From the NCBI GenBank assembly GCA_028023455.1, contig JAQFVV010012416.1, forward strand, positions 9,181,967 through 9,245,966: a stretch of 64,000 nt of DNA, given 5' to 3'. The position numbers were made by a program, and so were the translations under genes. The stretch comes from Epiperipatus broadwayi. Taxonomy: Eukaryota; Onychophora; Udeonychophora; Euonychophora; Peripatidae. Shown in pieces: positions 1 to 12,000 of this stretch. The notes below the pieces were generated by a model, which was not told the origin of the DNA, made no database searches, and saw nothing but the letters and a program-made list of their open reading frames with translations. How positions within the stretch are numbered: the first letter of the stretch is position 1; every line of letters begins with the position of its first letter.

Positions 1-540
1 TGAGACATCACATGATCACCATTTCTTATTCTTGCTCAAGTGGTTGCTATGGTTATTAAAGAACCAAAGACACCAAAACGTATGGGTATTGAGCTGAGTT
101 CAGACTTGTATAAGCTAATGAGCTTGGATTGAAAATATTATTGTGTTTTCCAATTTTATTCTCATAGTTTTGTAATTAAGTAGAGATAAAAGATGGGTGC
201 TGGAGGGTTGCATTAGAACCTAAGATCTAGGTGCAGTGCTCTCAGATCCAAGGCTCCTCACTGACGAAATCCACAAGCCAGAAACTAGTCTGCGGATATT
301 GGATGAGTAGGCACTATATGGGGATTTTACGCACAAGCCTTCTGGCATCCATTGATTACTCTGGCTTGCACTGAGTGGCACTACTGAATGGAGAGTTTTA
401 CCTGTTTTAATAATGTATATGGAATGAGAATGTTCAGTGATATGAGAGATAACTGCATATGTGCTACGTGGAACATCAATTCCCCAAATATTTATGAAAG
501 ATTCAGACAAATGGCCATAACTTGTCAAAAATTATTATAA
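1..540 (-). repeat. R400 interspersed repeat, copy 1
   Basis: This is a copy of an unnamed repeat with a 400-bp period. The coding-like half (minus strand, 528-220) has an open frame of 102 codons with SLSASQ-type text: VVPLSASQSNQWMPEGLC, then SAYSSNIRRLVSGLW and LGSESTAPRS. The other half (about 1-200) contains AAAGAACCAAAGACACCAAA and GAGTTCAGACTTGTATA, which recur at 1.96 and 17.2 kb. The copy may start outside the window. No known protein family is recognised. Confidence 0.75.
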
Positions 541-1079
541 CATTCATAGATAAATGATACTTTTATTTTTGCATGAGTCAATGAGTCTTAGGAGCAAAAA
601 TCACTTTCAATCAATATGTATGTGTAGACAAATATGAGTTTCTCAATGAATTATCAATCTATAATTCCTAGATATAATAATAATCTATTCGGACATATCA
701 AAGACTCACATTCATATAACTAAAAATCTTGTCACCCTGGAAGGCACTAACCCGTAGTATTAAAAAAAAAAATTGCATAAAGGCAGATTTATAACCTATT
801 ATTACATTAGCAACACAGTGAAATATGGAAAAATGGAAAAGTTGGGTTCGAAAGCCAAATGCATGAGAGAGAGAGAGAGCAAACTAGTATCAATGAAATC
901 ATTTGTAGAACTAAGAGACTAAAATGTAACTAAGGAAGATATGTTGCTGAAAGAGTTGATAACAGAAGAATAAATGTTTTAATTAAAGTCCCAAAAAAAT
1001 GTTGAGTTCTAGAAAATGACAGTACTTGAAATGGATAGATGAGACAAAGTTATTTGAAAAAAGATATTGATTAAAAACT
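541..1079. other. No gene seen
   Basis: AT-rich sequence with stops in all frames. A (GA)n run lies at 866-880. The right part (880-1079) may belong to the LINE relic that follows. Confidence 0.5.
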
Positions 1080-1412
1080 GAAATAAATTTTAAGAGACTT
1101 TCAGCCTCCAGTAGAACTGAAAATGATAATTTCTCTAAAAAGCAATTCCAAAGAGCTTACAGAAATCCACTGAGTAGGTACTTTCAGCAAAACCATGTAG
1201 ATTTTGAAATAAATGTGATGAAAAGAATTAACCATTTATATTCCTCTTATGATTTAACAAAGGCTTTTTGTATCATAAGTAGATTTAGACTAGGAAGTGT
1301 AAACCATCAGACTGATTGTATTCTTCCATCAAAATATCCAATACTTAAAGACGAGTATAAAGTTGAACAATACTGGATCTTTTCTCCTATTCTGTTTGTA
1401 TTGTGCTTGTAA
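1080..1412 (+). pseudogene. Non-LTR retrotransposon reverse transcriptase relic (palm motifs)
   Basis: The open frame at 1215-1412 reads SSYDLTKAFCIISRFRLG and later VEQYWIFSPILFVL. This is the LINE palm in decay: DLTKAF is motif A with its metal-binding Asp, and the second string stands where motif B (normally a variant of G.KQGC.LSP.LF) belongs. The spacing of about 40 residues is right. Upstream, 880-1200 is probably part of the same element but contains stops. No YADD box follows in frame. The element is broken and cannot be functional. Confidence 0.65.
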
Positions 1413-1689
1413 AAATATTAACATATAAATCTTCAGTCATAAACTCTTTGTTAATTAAAGCCAAGATAGATACAAGATCTAAGCAGAAAGGGAGCATCTG
1501 CAGTTTACAATGAAGCTCACAGCATGGCTAAAATATGTAACAGCCTCCCTTTGATGACAAATACCAGAAGAGCATTAAATGTTTAGTAATTGTAAACTGT
1601 AAGGACTTTTAATTGTTTGAACTCAGGTCACAAATACTTTTTCTTGATGAATTAATAAGTGTATCCTTGAAAAAGTAGCAAAGACAGTG

Positions 1690-2400
1690 AGCTATTGAAA
1701 GAGTATAGAGATCATAGTCTATACTCCTCATTGATGAAAGCCATAAGCTAGAAACTACTCGTGGGATATTGGATTCGTATGTCCTAGATAGGGATTTTAT
1801 ATACAAACCTTCTTGATTCCATTCATTAAGGCTTGCACTGGGTGGCATTATTATACTATTATTAACAGCTTGTGTAAGTATAGATAATGCTGATCATGTG
1901 ATATTTTGGTAGATTTTATACCAATCATGACCATGGAATAATGGTGACTATGGTTTTTAAAAAACCAAACACACCAAAATATATAGATGCTAAACTGGGT
2001 TCAGATTTATACAACTATACAAGTAAATGAGCTTTGATTGATACCATGGTGTTTCATCTTCGAATCCTAGCTTTATAGTTAACTAAATAGGTAAAGGGTA
2101 GCAGCTAGAAGATCAAGGTGCAGTGCTCTCAGATCCACTGCTTCTCACTGATAAAAGTCACAAGCTAGAAACTAAGTCTGGAAATATTGGATGAGTTTAT
2201 TCACATATCTTCTTGCATCCATTGATTACTAAGGTTTGCACTGAGAGGCACTACTATATGGAAAGTATGCTCCAGTGATTTAAATATTACTGAGACTTGT
2301 GACCATTCTTGAGTGATGCATAAAAGGATGACATCTTCAATGACTTGATGCTTTCTTCTTGGAAAATGACACAACACTGTCCTAAACACTGTTCAAAAGG
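1690..2400 (-). repeat. R400 tandem pair
   Basis: Two units lie head to tail: the block CATTGATTACT..GGCTTGCACTG-like sequence occurs near 1815 (degenerate) and 2215, exactly 400 bp apart. The link between them (1860-2100) is the second half of the unit, with the ACCAAACACACCAAAA and CTGGGTTCAGATTTATA blocks. The frame in the first unit reads EGLYIKSL and SNIPRVVSSLWLSSMRS; the second has stops. Confidence 0.75.
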
Positions 2401-3254
2401 CAATATATACAAAATATTCATAATAAAAATAATGGCTTGATAGTATATTAATAAAACTATAAAAGATAAACCATTCACATTATTATGTTTAATTATTCTA
2501 TAAATGATGGATTCAATAGTTAAAGATGGAGAGTGATTTTTTTCAAAAGGTCATTTCAACAACTATTTCTCTAAAAAAAGTACAAAAAAACAAAATAAGA
2601 CCTTATTCTCAAATGACCGGTGGTGAAATTTTTTAGGCAAGACATCCATTTACTGGCCAATAATTGAGCCTTAACTGGATTGGTTATGGGCCATCTTCTA
2701 GGTAAGAGGTCTAAATTCAATTACCAGGTTGTGCCCTATTTATATGTGTGTTTTCCCAAAATAGCTATTCAGACCAAATGATAACCTACCATTAATTTGT
2801 CAGTATTACAAACTGCCTAATTTACTATAATACTGAATACAAACATATATCAAATCAGATGATAAAACTTATAAAATAGATAAATATGATACTGAATTTT
2901 ATCAATAATGGCGGAGTATAAGGTGATGGCCAATACATATACTAAAATTAACAAGTACATAATCATGGTTTTAAATGAAAAGTTGGGCTATAATTTTTGA
3001 TGGTGAGAATCAAGTATTTAATCCTCTAGCTCAAGAATGGGCACCCTTTTACAAGGTAAGGGCTACTTGTAATTTTCTTCAAGTGTTGCAGTCCACATTT
3101 ATATATTACATGCATGATTTTAAAATATCTTTCAATACTTCATTTTTTTAGAAGTGATATACTTGTATAACATGTATCACACACACATTTTACATTCATT
3201 ATTGTGAAAAAAAACTTATTTTCATTCTGTATTAAAATGTCTATTAAAATTGTA
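2401..3254. other. No gene seen
   Basis: AT-rich, no convincing frame or splice-bounded exon. A faint tRNA-like patch occurs near 2690-2730 (AGGTCTAAATTCAATTACC) but it cannot be supported. Confidence 0.5.
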
Positions 3255-4060
3255 TTCACTCTTTTCTTTGCAATTGTTTCAGTCATTATACTCTCTTTTA
3301 AAATATAATAAAAAAAAAATTTTTTTTCATGATAAATTAATTAAATATTTGCATCTGCCACATAAAAAAACAACAACATAATTATTGGTTTCTGACTCAA
3401 TGAACATAGTCAATGCTTATGATTGCATCTATGTTCCGCACAGTGAATATATTTGAGCCAATGAATTTGTATTGATGTATGCATCATCGTGAATTTAGAA
3501 CAAGAAAACATGTGTCATAAGACCCATTCATTGGCAAATGCCCGATTACACAGAGCCACTTCAATTATGAAGAGCTGATTCTCACTTTTAGTACAATATA
3601 GCATAACGTAGCATTGGTTACCTTTTTTTTTTTTTAAATCATAAGCAATCATCCAAAATTATTTGGGATTCAGTGATGCTATATATAACTTTCTTTTCTT
3701 TGCAATACCTTCAAACATCACACCTTTTTTAAAAATATAATAAAAAGATAATTTTTAATGATAACTTAATTAAATACACACACTTGTCACAAAAAAAAAG
3801 TTATTGGCTTCATGACTTAATGAACGTATTCAATGCTTACTGTTGCATCTTTGCATTGCCCAGTGAATGCGTGTCATCTGACCCATTCATTGGCAAATGT
3901 TTGATTACACAGAGCTGCTTCAATTATTAAGAACTAATTCTTACCTGTAGTAGCTACACATGTGTGGGAAATGTATTTTTTTTATGTATAGAAATTTAAT
4001 ATAGTATAATGCAGCATTGATCAGCATTATTTTTTTTAAATTCAGGCAATTGCTCAAAAT
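3255..4060. repeat. Diverged tandem duplication of about 400 bp
   Basis: Blocks occur twice in the same order: TCTTTTCTTTGCAAT (3261 and 3692), AAAATATAATAAAAA, GATAA(A/C)TTAATTAAATA, GACCCATTCATTGGCAAATG (3521 and 3880), GATTACACAGAGC and AATATAGYATAA. Spacing varies from 430 to 360 bp because of indels. The second copy abuts the 4.1-kb LINE end. Identity is about three-quarters by eye. It could be LINE or LTR flanking sequence; unresolved. Confidence 0.65.
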
Positions 4061-4085
4061 TTCTTGGGGGTCCTTTGGTGAATCA

Positions 4086-4605
4086 CAATCAGTAAAAAGA
4101 GTTTAAATATATATAGAAGTAAACGGAACATTGGGTGTGAGTTAATTTATGATAATAGCAAGGAAAGTAGTTTATTGTTTAAGGCTCGAACGGGAACTTT
4201 AGCATATAAATGGAAAAATATGGGTAATTTAGTCTGCAAATTGTGTAAGGAAGGCATAGAAAATATTAGGCATCTGTTAATTGAATGTAAATGCTTGAAA
4301 GTAGAAAGGGTACAAATAATGAAGTTATAGAAGAATAAATATGAATAAAATGATTACACAGAAAGTGGGTTACTGGTTTTTATGCTGGGTTAGGGAAAAG
4401 ATAAGGGGGATTTAGATATAAAGGCCATAGAGTTGACAAAGATTATGTTGTGGAAATGGGATGGAGCAGATTATGGGAAAACTTAAGATTGGGAATGGAA
4501 AGAGAAAGTAAAGTGGCTAACAGGTTTCTCTGGGCATAGTTGCTGAGAGATTCCTGACTCCATTAAAGGAGAAGTCACAGTGATCAAAAAGTTGATGATG
4601 ATAAA
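4086..4605 (+). pseudogene. LINE 3' end with CCHC-like knuckle, truncated
   Basis: The plus strand encodes a frame with LIYDNSKESSLLFKARTGTL followed by VCKLCKEGIENIRHLLIEC. This C-x2-C-x8-H-x4-C knuckle after an ARTGTL motif is typical of the C-terminal region of several non-LTR retrotransposon families. A stop and frameshifts follow (around 4327), then a weak continuation to about 4560 and a short GATGAT run at 4594-4600 that looks like the simple-sequence 3' tail. A related sequence (YRRKQNIGC...NLYDNS) occurs at 19.1-19.5 kb, so the family has at least two loci here. It is 5'-truncated, as is usual for these elements. Confidence 0.7.
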
Positions 4606-6450
4606 TGCTACCAGCTAGACCCAGGGAGGAAAAGAGATTTTTAACATTGTTCAGACAATTGATGAAAAGACACAGAGACAAATGTCAGCCAAAAGTAATT
4701 ATAAATAATTTTAAAGTTTATTAAATTCAAAAATAAATATTAGTCAAACAAAATATGAAAGTTTGACCTAAATTCTTCCACCTGGTTTATCAGAGAGTGT
4801 ACATGAGTGATGACACATTAAACACTTTGGCAGATAAGAATTAAAGGGATTTAGGACTTCTTCCTGACAACGATTTATCTAAACAAATTCCACTTTCCTT
4901 TATTTAGAGATTTCAAAAGAAAACAATCTTGTCAGGAAGTCAATGAACAGTACAGAGCGATATTTTCCTACAACCCAGCAAAACATCAGGGTATAACAGG
5001 ATTGTCATATGCCTGCAAACACTCATAAAAAATCCAACAGTGCAACTTTTAAGGTTGATTCTGATAAGGGAGAAGAAAAGATTATGATTTTACGTAATCT
5101 GAAATAGAAAACAAAATCTCCATGATTTAAAAAAAATAGAACTAAACAATTGATAAATCGCTAGCCAAAAGATTTACGGTCTGCATGAAACGCCAACAGA
5201 GATTAACTAAATTAATTTCAACCAAAAATAGGGAACAGGTGAGTTAACAAGAAAAATAATAGTATCTGCCAAAGCTTTTAACAATAATTAGTAATATAAA
5301 AAGAAAAATAATAAGTAGAAAATATAAATGCACAATACACACTCTGACCAAGAAATTTAAAATAGAAAATTTCAAGCTAAGATTCCAATACATAATTAAA
5401 AAAAATATGTCTAAAGTAATTAAAGATATTTAAATGATTATACATAATTTATTGTAGATGCATATTTCTTTTTATATTGCGCTGAGACTTAAGCAAAGAG
5501 ATTTTGACTAAGAGATTTTAAGCCCTCGTTATAATAAAAAAATGTTTGTTTAATTTCGAGGCATAATGTTCTACCTGGCTGATTTCTTCCAGCAGGGTAA
5601 CGTGCAGTTTATTTCTATCTAAAGTTCATTTAGTAGGTTTTTTGATTTCCATTTATTTCATCAGGAGTACAAAGGCAATCTTTAGGACCAGTTCTAGACT
5701 AGACTTTTAGGTCATGTTCATGATGCTACAATTTGGGATTTGTCTTTGGATTGTTTTAGCATTGCATATTGTTAATCTGGTTCTTCAAAGTAGGTAGTTT
5801 CTGCATTCTGCATGGATGCTCACTATTTCCAATGTCTTAGCATATTTACTTCTTCTATTAGCGATTAGCTAAGCAATTCTTCCTTAGCACAGCAAGCAAC
5901 AAATACTATTAGCAGTCAGTAAAAATCCAACTTTGGTCATCCACGTTAAGGAATTAGCAAATATAAAAATTATATGGACAACAGTTCGTCATTAGCATAT
6001 ATAAAAGTTAGAATCCCCTTGATCAAAAACACAGAGCTTTTATATCAAATTGTCATCTCCTGCCTAATCTTTATTATAAGGTTTTGACCATGGTAAATCT
6101 CTATCTCCTGCTTATTCTTAATTAAAAACAAAATCCAACCAAGGCTGTTATCTATTTATAAACATTAATTAAATTTAAGTAAATGAGAAAATAAGTCTCA
6201 GCTTTTAAAATAGATTGCAATTGACAAAATAAAAAGAAACAGATCGCAATCACAATTCTTTTTTTAAAATTGAAATATTTTTACAATTTCTCTCTATAAT
6301 TGAATACGTGTGTTATGGTACGTACTCTTATTACATAAAAAAAAAAAAAAAATTTTTAAATAGTTTTTTTTAAAAAACTTTATAAATATACATGTTAGTT
6401 TCAATTTCGCGATGTTTGCCTTTGAAGCAGATAAAGCATCCAGTTCAATA
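4606..6450. other. No gene seen
   Basis: Unassigned sequence. Parts (4620-5050 and 5550-5850) are less AT-rich than average and may be a decayed transposon. I found no coding motif, TIR or LTR pair. Confidence 0.5.
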
Positions 6451-6550
6451 TATATATATATATATATAGTGAGAGAGGTCAGTCTATTACCTTTTTCACT
6501 TATATATATATATATATAGTGAGAGAGGTCAGTCTATTACCTTTTTCACT
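6451..6550. repeat. Exact 50-bp tandem duplication
   Basis: The unit consists of (TA)n, then GTGAGAGAGGTCAGTCTATT and ACCTTTTTCACT. It occurs at 6451-6500 and again, without a visible change, at 6501-6550. It lies 55 bp left of the 6.6-kb TIR element. Recent. Confidence 0.85.
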
Positions 6551-7319
6551 TATATACTATGAATTGATTTGATTGGTTCTATAGTTTTTTCAGTATTTGT
6601 AAACTATTCATTGTACAGCCTGGGGTGGCGCTGTTCCTGTGTAAAAACACAGAATAATATCACTTTTGCGGCCAAACCTTACGGCTAATACACGACTAGT
6701 GATCGTATTAGCCGCTTAACAAGAGACAATAGATGTAGTGGTTAGAATCCGTGGCCAATTCTTCCGCGCTCCTAACCCTATGTCTAAACTAACAACACTA
6801 GATGATCGTCTAGTTTGCCGCTTTTTCATCGCGGCGTGAATTCCTACGCATAGGGAGGAAATTTGTATTCTGGTTCGAATTGAATCTGAGAGGGTGTGCA
6901 CTGGAATAGTTTGCAACTGTTTGTTTGTTGATGTTGATGATTTTCTGTATTTCCCAACTGAGATCTTTTGATGTACTAGTAATTATCAGCGTATTCTTGA
7001 GATTTGTCTGAGCTTGTTTTTTTTGGGGGGTTGGTTGTTATTTGGAACCCAAAAAAAGTATGTCAATGTCTCTGTCAGATGATTATAGTTGTTGGCGAAA
7101 AAGTACCGTTTCTGTCACGACTCGGACGAGAGTAACAAAAGAAGAACAAAATGGCTACCACGTTCTTGCAATCAGGGGATGTCCGAAAAAAAAGCGAGAA
7201 AAAGATGACGCAGTTAATTCGGTTTAGTCATACGTGGTGAATAAAATTTATTATTTGATTTAAAGGAATCTGTTTTGTTTGTGATTCTTTTGACCTGTAA
7301 GTCAATTAATTAACACCCA

Positions 7320-7585
7320 GAATGTCAGTGTTCAAAGGGTAGGGCTTTGCAGCCGAGTGTGGCGGAGTTGGTTGGACAGCTTCGTATTCTTCTCAAATCA
7401 ATCAACAACTTTACGCTTCTTTTGGTCGGAAGAGATTCAACTATCTCGATCGATATTTTCGTCAAAATAACAAACAATTCTTTTCGTTTATAAGCAAATA
7501 TGGACATCTGAGGCGGAGTTTGTTGGACAGCTTTGACTTTTTTTTTGTTTGCTAAATCAATCAACAGCAAGCTGCATTTTTAACA
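7320..7585. repeat. Direct repeat inside the 6.6-kb TIR element
   Basis: The stretch GGCGGAGTTGGTTGGACAGC near 7362 recurs as GGCGGAGTTTGTTGGACAGC near 7512. Both are followed by T-rich sequence and an AAATCAATCAACA block. The period is about 150 bp and there are two copies. Confidence 0.6.
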
Positions 7586-7609
7586 AATTCAAAAAGAAAG
7601 TGTCGATTC

Positions 7610-8045
7610 TAATTTTAAATAACAAAAAAAAAAAAAGACGTCTGTTTAAAAAACAACAACAGTATATTAAAAGACAAAAAAAAAAAGAAAGTCATATGTA
7701 AAGCAAATTGTGTATATGTTTGAGATTTTCCAAAAAAAAGTTAAAACTGTCCCTTATACTTTGAAATGTATCGAATCCAAAACAAAAAAAAAAGATGTCT
7801 GTCAAAAAACAGTAGATTTATAATGGAAATCCAAAAAAAAAAAAATTAAAAAAAGGCATATGTCAAAAATTATGTACTTTTGAGATCCAAAAAAAAAGGT
7901 TAAAAGTGTCCATTATAGTTTTAAATTGATCAAATGAAAACAAAAAAAAAATAATTATGTCCAAAAAAAAAACAAACAAACAACAACAACAATATATTAA
8001 AAAGAAAAACAATTACAGCCGTATGTCAAAATACGATCTATTAGA
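7610..8045. repeat. A-rich tandem repeat, period about 157 bp, near three copies
   Basis: Units begin near 7637, 7794 and 7951 with GACGTCTGT / GATGTCTGT / AATTATGTC followed by A-runs and CAACA. Each contains a CATATGT or CGTATGT block and, in the first two, a TTGAGATnnnCCAAAAAAAA block. Internal tandem arrays like this are common in non-autonomous DNA transposons. Confidence 0.6.
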
Positions 8046-8254
8046 GAAAAAAATCTAGCGGCCCAGTAATGTTATATCGCTCTGTTTTTAACTAGAAACA
8101 GCGCCACCAAAGGCTGTATAGTGAATACTTTATAAAATGCTTCCTCATATAAAGGATATATACATGTGTATATATATATCTGTATATATATATATAAAAA
8201 AGTATATGACTTTATTGCTTGGGAATTCATAAGAAGTTCGAGGACCAGAGCTGT

Positions 8255-8330
8255 GAGTACCATAGTCGATCCTGGGACCTCTTGATCACAAATTGAAAGC
8301 TCAATCGACTATATCAAACCACAGCAGGGT
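8255..8330 (-). repeat. Possible tRNA-like SINE head
   Basis: On the minus strand TGTGGTTTGATATAGTCG could be a degenerate A box region, and GGTCCCAGGATCGACT resembles a T arm with B box. It is not clearly related to the other four tRNA-like copies. The call is weak. Confidence 0.3.
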
Positions 8331-8796
8331 TATGTATATATGTGATTATATGATATAACTAATATAATACATTTATCAATTACAATTCCAAAAAAGATTA
8401 TTTAGAGTCAAAGTATAAGAAAAATAACAATTACAGGCAATGTGTGCAAAAACTGAATAAAATATTTTATTATAAAAATAATACAAAAAGATAATATTTA
8501 ACATGAAGAAAAAAAAGAAAATCGTGAATATAATAGAGTAGTTATCAAAGTGAAAGAAAACAAAATTGTGGCACAGACATGTTAGTTCTTTGATTATATT
8601 TTAAAATAAATATACGTTAATTTACATACTAAACGGAGCCCATTGTTAATAATACACACAGTGCTATAATTTAAATATTAAACAAAACAAGATATACTAC
8701 TAACTCTTTTATAGTTATGTCTTTTCAACTATGCATTACACATTATCTTAGTAAATGAAATTATTCTTTTGCTTCACTGTTTCATTTATCCGTATT

Positions 8797-9070
8797 AATT
8801 ATAGGGGATTTGAACCCAGACATTCAAGCTTCCTTCATTATCCAATCTATTTCATAACACCAATACACATGACTACACATATGTGAAAAAGATAAATGAT
8901 CTCCAATATATGCATTTCATGCTAGACCAGCACTCATCAATTGATCCAGTGGGAGATAATGATCTGGACCAACTGATAAATGTTGGTTCAGCATGAAATA
9001 CATATATTGGAAATAATTTATCTTTTTCACATGTGTATGGTCAATCTGGATTCAAATCCCTATAATTACA
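8797..9070. mobile_element. Foldback element, family FB-A, copy 2
   Basis: The left end AATTATAGGGGATTTGAACC (8797) is inverted at the right end (minus strand: AATTATAGGGATTTGAATCC). Both arms then give ATGTGAAAAAGATAAATGAT..CCAATATATG..TTTCATGCTRRACCA. The left arm carries about 60 bp extra (8822-8875), or the right arm lost it. The short spacer includes GGGAGATAATGATCTGGACC. Confidence 0.75.
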
Positions 9071-12000
9071 TCTAAATTCCAGGGACATAAAGTATACATG
9101 TATTTAAATATTTATTTGTTATGTACATTTGACTCTTATAAATAATTACTATATTCTAATGTATATGAGCATAAACCATAAATATACTAAATAGTAATAA
9201 AAAGTTTAAAAATACCTGTTTGGACTCTTTGAAATGATACGTTTGTGGGGCTAAGTGACCATTCTGCAAAATATTCTACTGCCTACAAAAATAATTGTAT
9301 ATGTGCATTTATATAAACATATTTATGTATACAAACAAATGCACATATATATATTTACTATACCACAGAGAAAAACTCAAACATGTATATGTACATACAC
9401 ACAAACATTCAAATTGCATATATAATTATTTTCCTAAATATTCTATGTATTACAAAAATTCTTCATTTTTAGATTATAATCTGGTTGCAAAATAAAAAAA
9501 TGATAAAAAACTTCTATTATTTATAGTTATAACATTCCAAATATTGGTCTTTATATAGCTTTAAAATAACTATATTATATAATCATAGATTTAGTTGCTT
9601 GGGAGTTTATATGATAATCAAGCATTCAAATAGCAATTAATTGATCGAACAGATATATATATATATATTGCACCGGTCGGTTTTGTCTGTTCATATAACA
9701 AGATCTAGGCAAAAGTACCTAGAGTTCCAATCATGCATAAGATACATAAGTCAGGAACACTCATGAACTCTGCCCTATTTTCCAGATCTACCAACTTATG
9801 AGCAACAATCCTGATGATACCAATCTAATTTATCTCTCTCCACTGGCACTGCAAAGTGGAGACCCAAAGAGACTCAAATTAGGAATGATATGATAATAAA
9901 GCATTATGTCTAATAATAATCATGAGTTTATGATCAATTTAAAAGATAGTGACCTTTTTCAGAATTGTATATATATAAGGGTTAACAGGATATCATCTAG
10001 TCATAGCAAGCATAATTTAATAACTAAAACATAATAATTTAAATGAACGAAACAATGATTGAGGTTTATGATATATATAAGATTTATTAATTTATGAAAA
10101 ATATGCATAAATATTTGGTTTATTATATTATTCCATTGATCGTCATTGGTCTCTTTATGTACGTATAATCTGATTTATATTTATATGGTAACAACAGGTA
10201 AATCACATGAAATTTGTTTTATAACTTGTGAAATGATAAATTTTATTTACTACTTTATTTTATTACGGCTAGTTCATATACCAATAATTAATAAATACAC
10301 TGACAAACATAGTTGATTTAGCGCTATGAGAGTAAATATCTTTGTGAGATACCAATTCATCCCCACAGAAAAGAGTAGCACTTGGCCGAGTTTGTTTAAA
10401 ATCATTAATTTTTTTTACAAAAATATACTTTACAATAATAAGTGAACTATTCTCAGTTTATACTGAGTGAGAAACATATGTGGGATAGTTCGTTAATATA
10501 TATGTGACAATCGTGTCGTAACATGGCGTGTATAAGAAAATAATTATACATAAAACAAAAAAAAACAAAAGGGAACTGTTTAGTGAAATCACAACATTAT
10601 GGTTTAGGGACATTCATAGGTTTTGATTTATGGCGAGAACAAAAGGGTGGTGCATGCATGGTGGCATATTTATGTGATCCAGTCACAGATCCTAGAAAGG
10701 TGCTTCCAAAAATTCACTGAAGAAAAGACCAATTTATGTCTGCAGACTTTGGCAGAATCAGCTAATTAACGAAGAATAGTCTGCTGTGAGTTGCAATAGG
10801 CTTGGCTTTTCCCAGAGTGTTCCTATGCAGTTGGCTTGAGTGACAAAAGTAAGTCCCCAGGGGTTTAAGAGCCTGGTACTTGGACTTGGAGATACGAGAT
10901 GGGGTTCAGTTTTTCCGATACGCCCGTGGAACAAAGCACAATATATATAACGAACGAGGAGGTCTGAATGCACGCAACGCTTGGAGCAACACTTATATAT
11001 AACTTTAAAAGAATACTTAAATATTAATTAATTAATACCTATATATTATGGAATATCCCATGTAATGGTATGATTAGAATACTAAACAGTAAGGGAGAGT
11101 TTAAATTCATTAATAAAATGATAAAATATTGAAATAGAAATCCCTTTTCCCTGTTACATTAATTGATATATAAAACTTTCCACAAACGTTAAAATAAATA
11201 TAAAAATTTGGTTCCAAGTGCTTTTTATATTATAATAAACATAATTAGATATATACAAATGAGGTAGTGATTATTAATTTCAGAATAAACAGATTTAATT
11301 TCATATAACAAATTTGAGTTTTTAAGATTAACGCTTATTATTTAAATAAAATTAAAAAAAACATTTCTTAGAAAAAGAGATTTCTACTCTGTTTTTCTAT
11401 AATGACATTGAGATAGTTAATTTGTTTTCCCCAAATTTGCAAGTGTTCGCTAAGATAAAAATAACAAGACTTGTTTTAATTTAAGCTAATGTAGTCGCCC
11501 CATAAAGTAGAGAGGAGGAAAATAAAATAAAAGACTAATGAACATACTTGCGAATGTGAGAAATTATTGGCATATCATTTAAATATATAAAATATAAAAC
11601 ATAATAAGAGTCGTAAAATATTATTGCCGCATGAAAGTGAAAGAAAATATTATACTTATTTAGTATAGGCTCAATGATAAGATAAAAAATTAAAGAAGGT
11701 TATATAGAGTTAAGTACATGCTAATGTCAGGTAAGTAAATTACAAATTATTTAAACGAAATATTTAATTTCTGGTCGAAAGACCAGCTGATAGAATGATA
11801 TCATTTTAAATTACAGACAGGGTTCTGAGAAATATCTACTGAAAGCTGAACTTAAGAATTTAAAGATTAGGCAGTGGCATGGATTCTTTACCTTGGCAAT
11901 TAGTAGCAATTCTAGGTGATTGCAGCGTCCATTGGAGTTGGAAAACTAAATCTAGTTAGATTCGGTCGGTCAGGCAGGTAGCATTCTCATTATTCAGTTT

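Larger units (their letters stand above)
6606..8126. mobile_element. TIR DNA transposon, about 1.5 kb, non-autonomous
   Basis: The left end ATTCATTGTACAGCC..GGTGGCGCTGTT (6606-6635) is inverted at the right end (8126-8097) with a few mismatches, and similarity continues inward for about 35 bp more. Subterminal GCGGCC/GGCCC motifs occur on both sides. The interior is unlike its surroundings: 6620-7580 is richer in GC and CpG, and 7610-8040 consists of A-rich tandem repeats. Minor frames (6716-6916 minus, 7042-7227 plus) are not recognisable. An ACT trinucleotide flanks both sides and might be a 3-bp target duplication. The superfamily is unknown. Confidence 0.7.

Noticed and set aside
10570-10980. 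Less AT-rich patch with a 71-codon minus frame, considered as an exon or transposon gene
   Set aside because: No splice-bounded frame or recognised motif; could be any old insertion.
11900-11965. Minus-strand open stretch between an AG and a GT (ending LLLIAK|gtaaag)
   Set aside because: Splice-like borders are frequent by chance; the peptide matches nothing I know and is only 18 codons.
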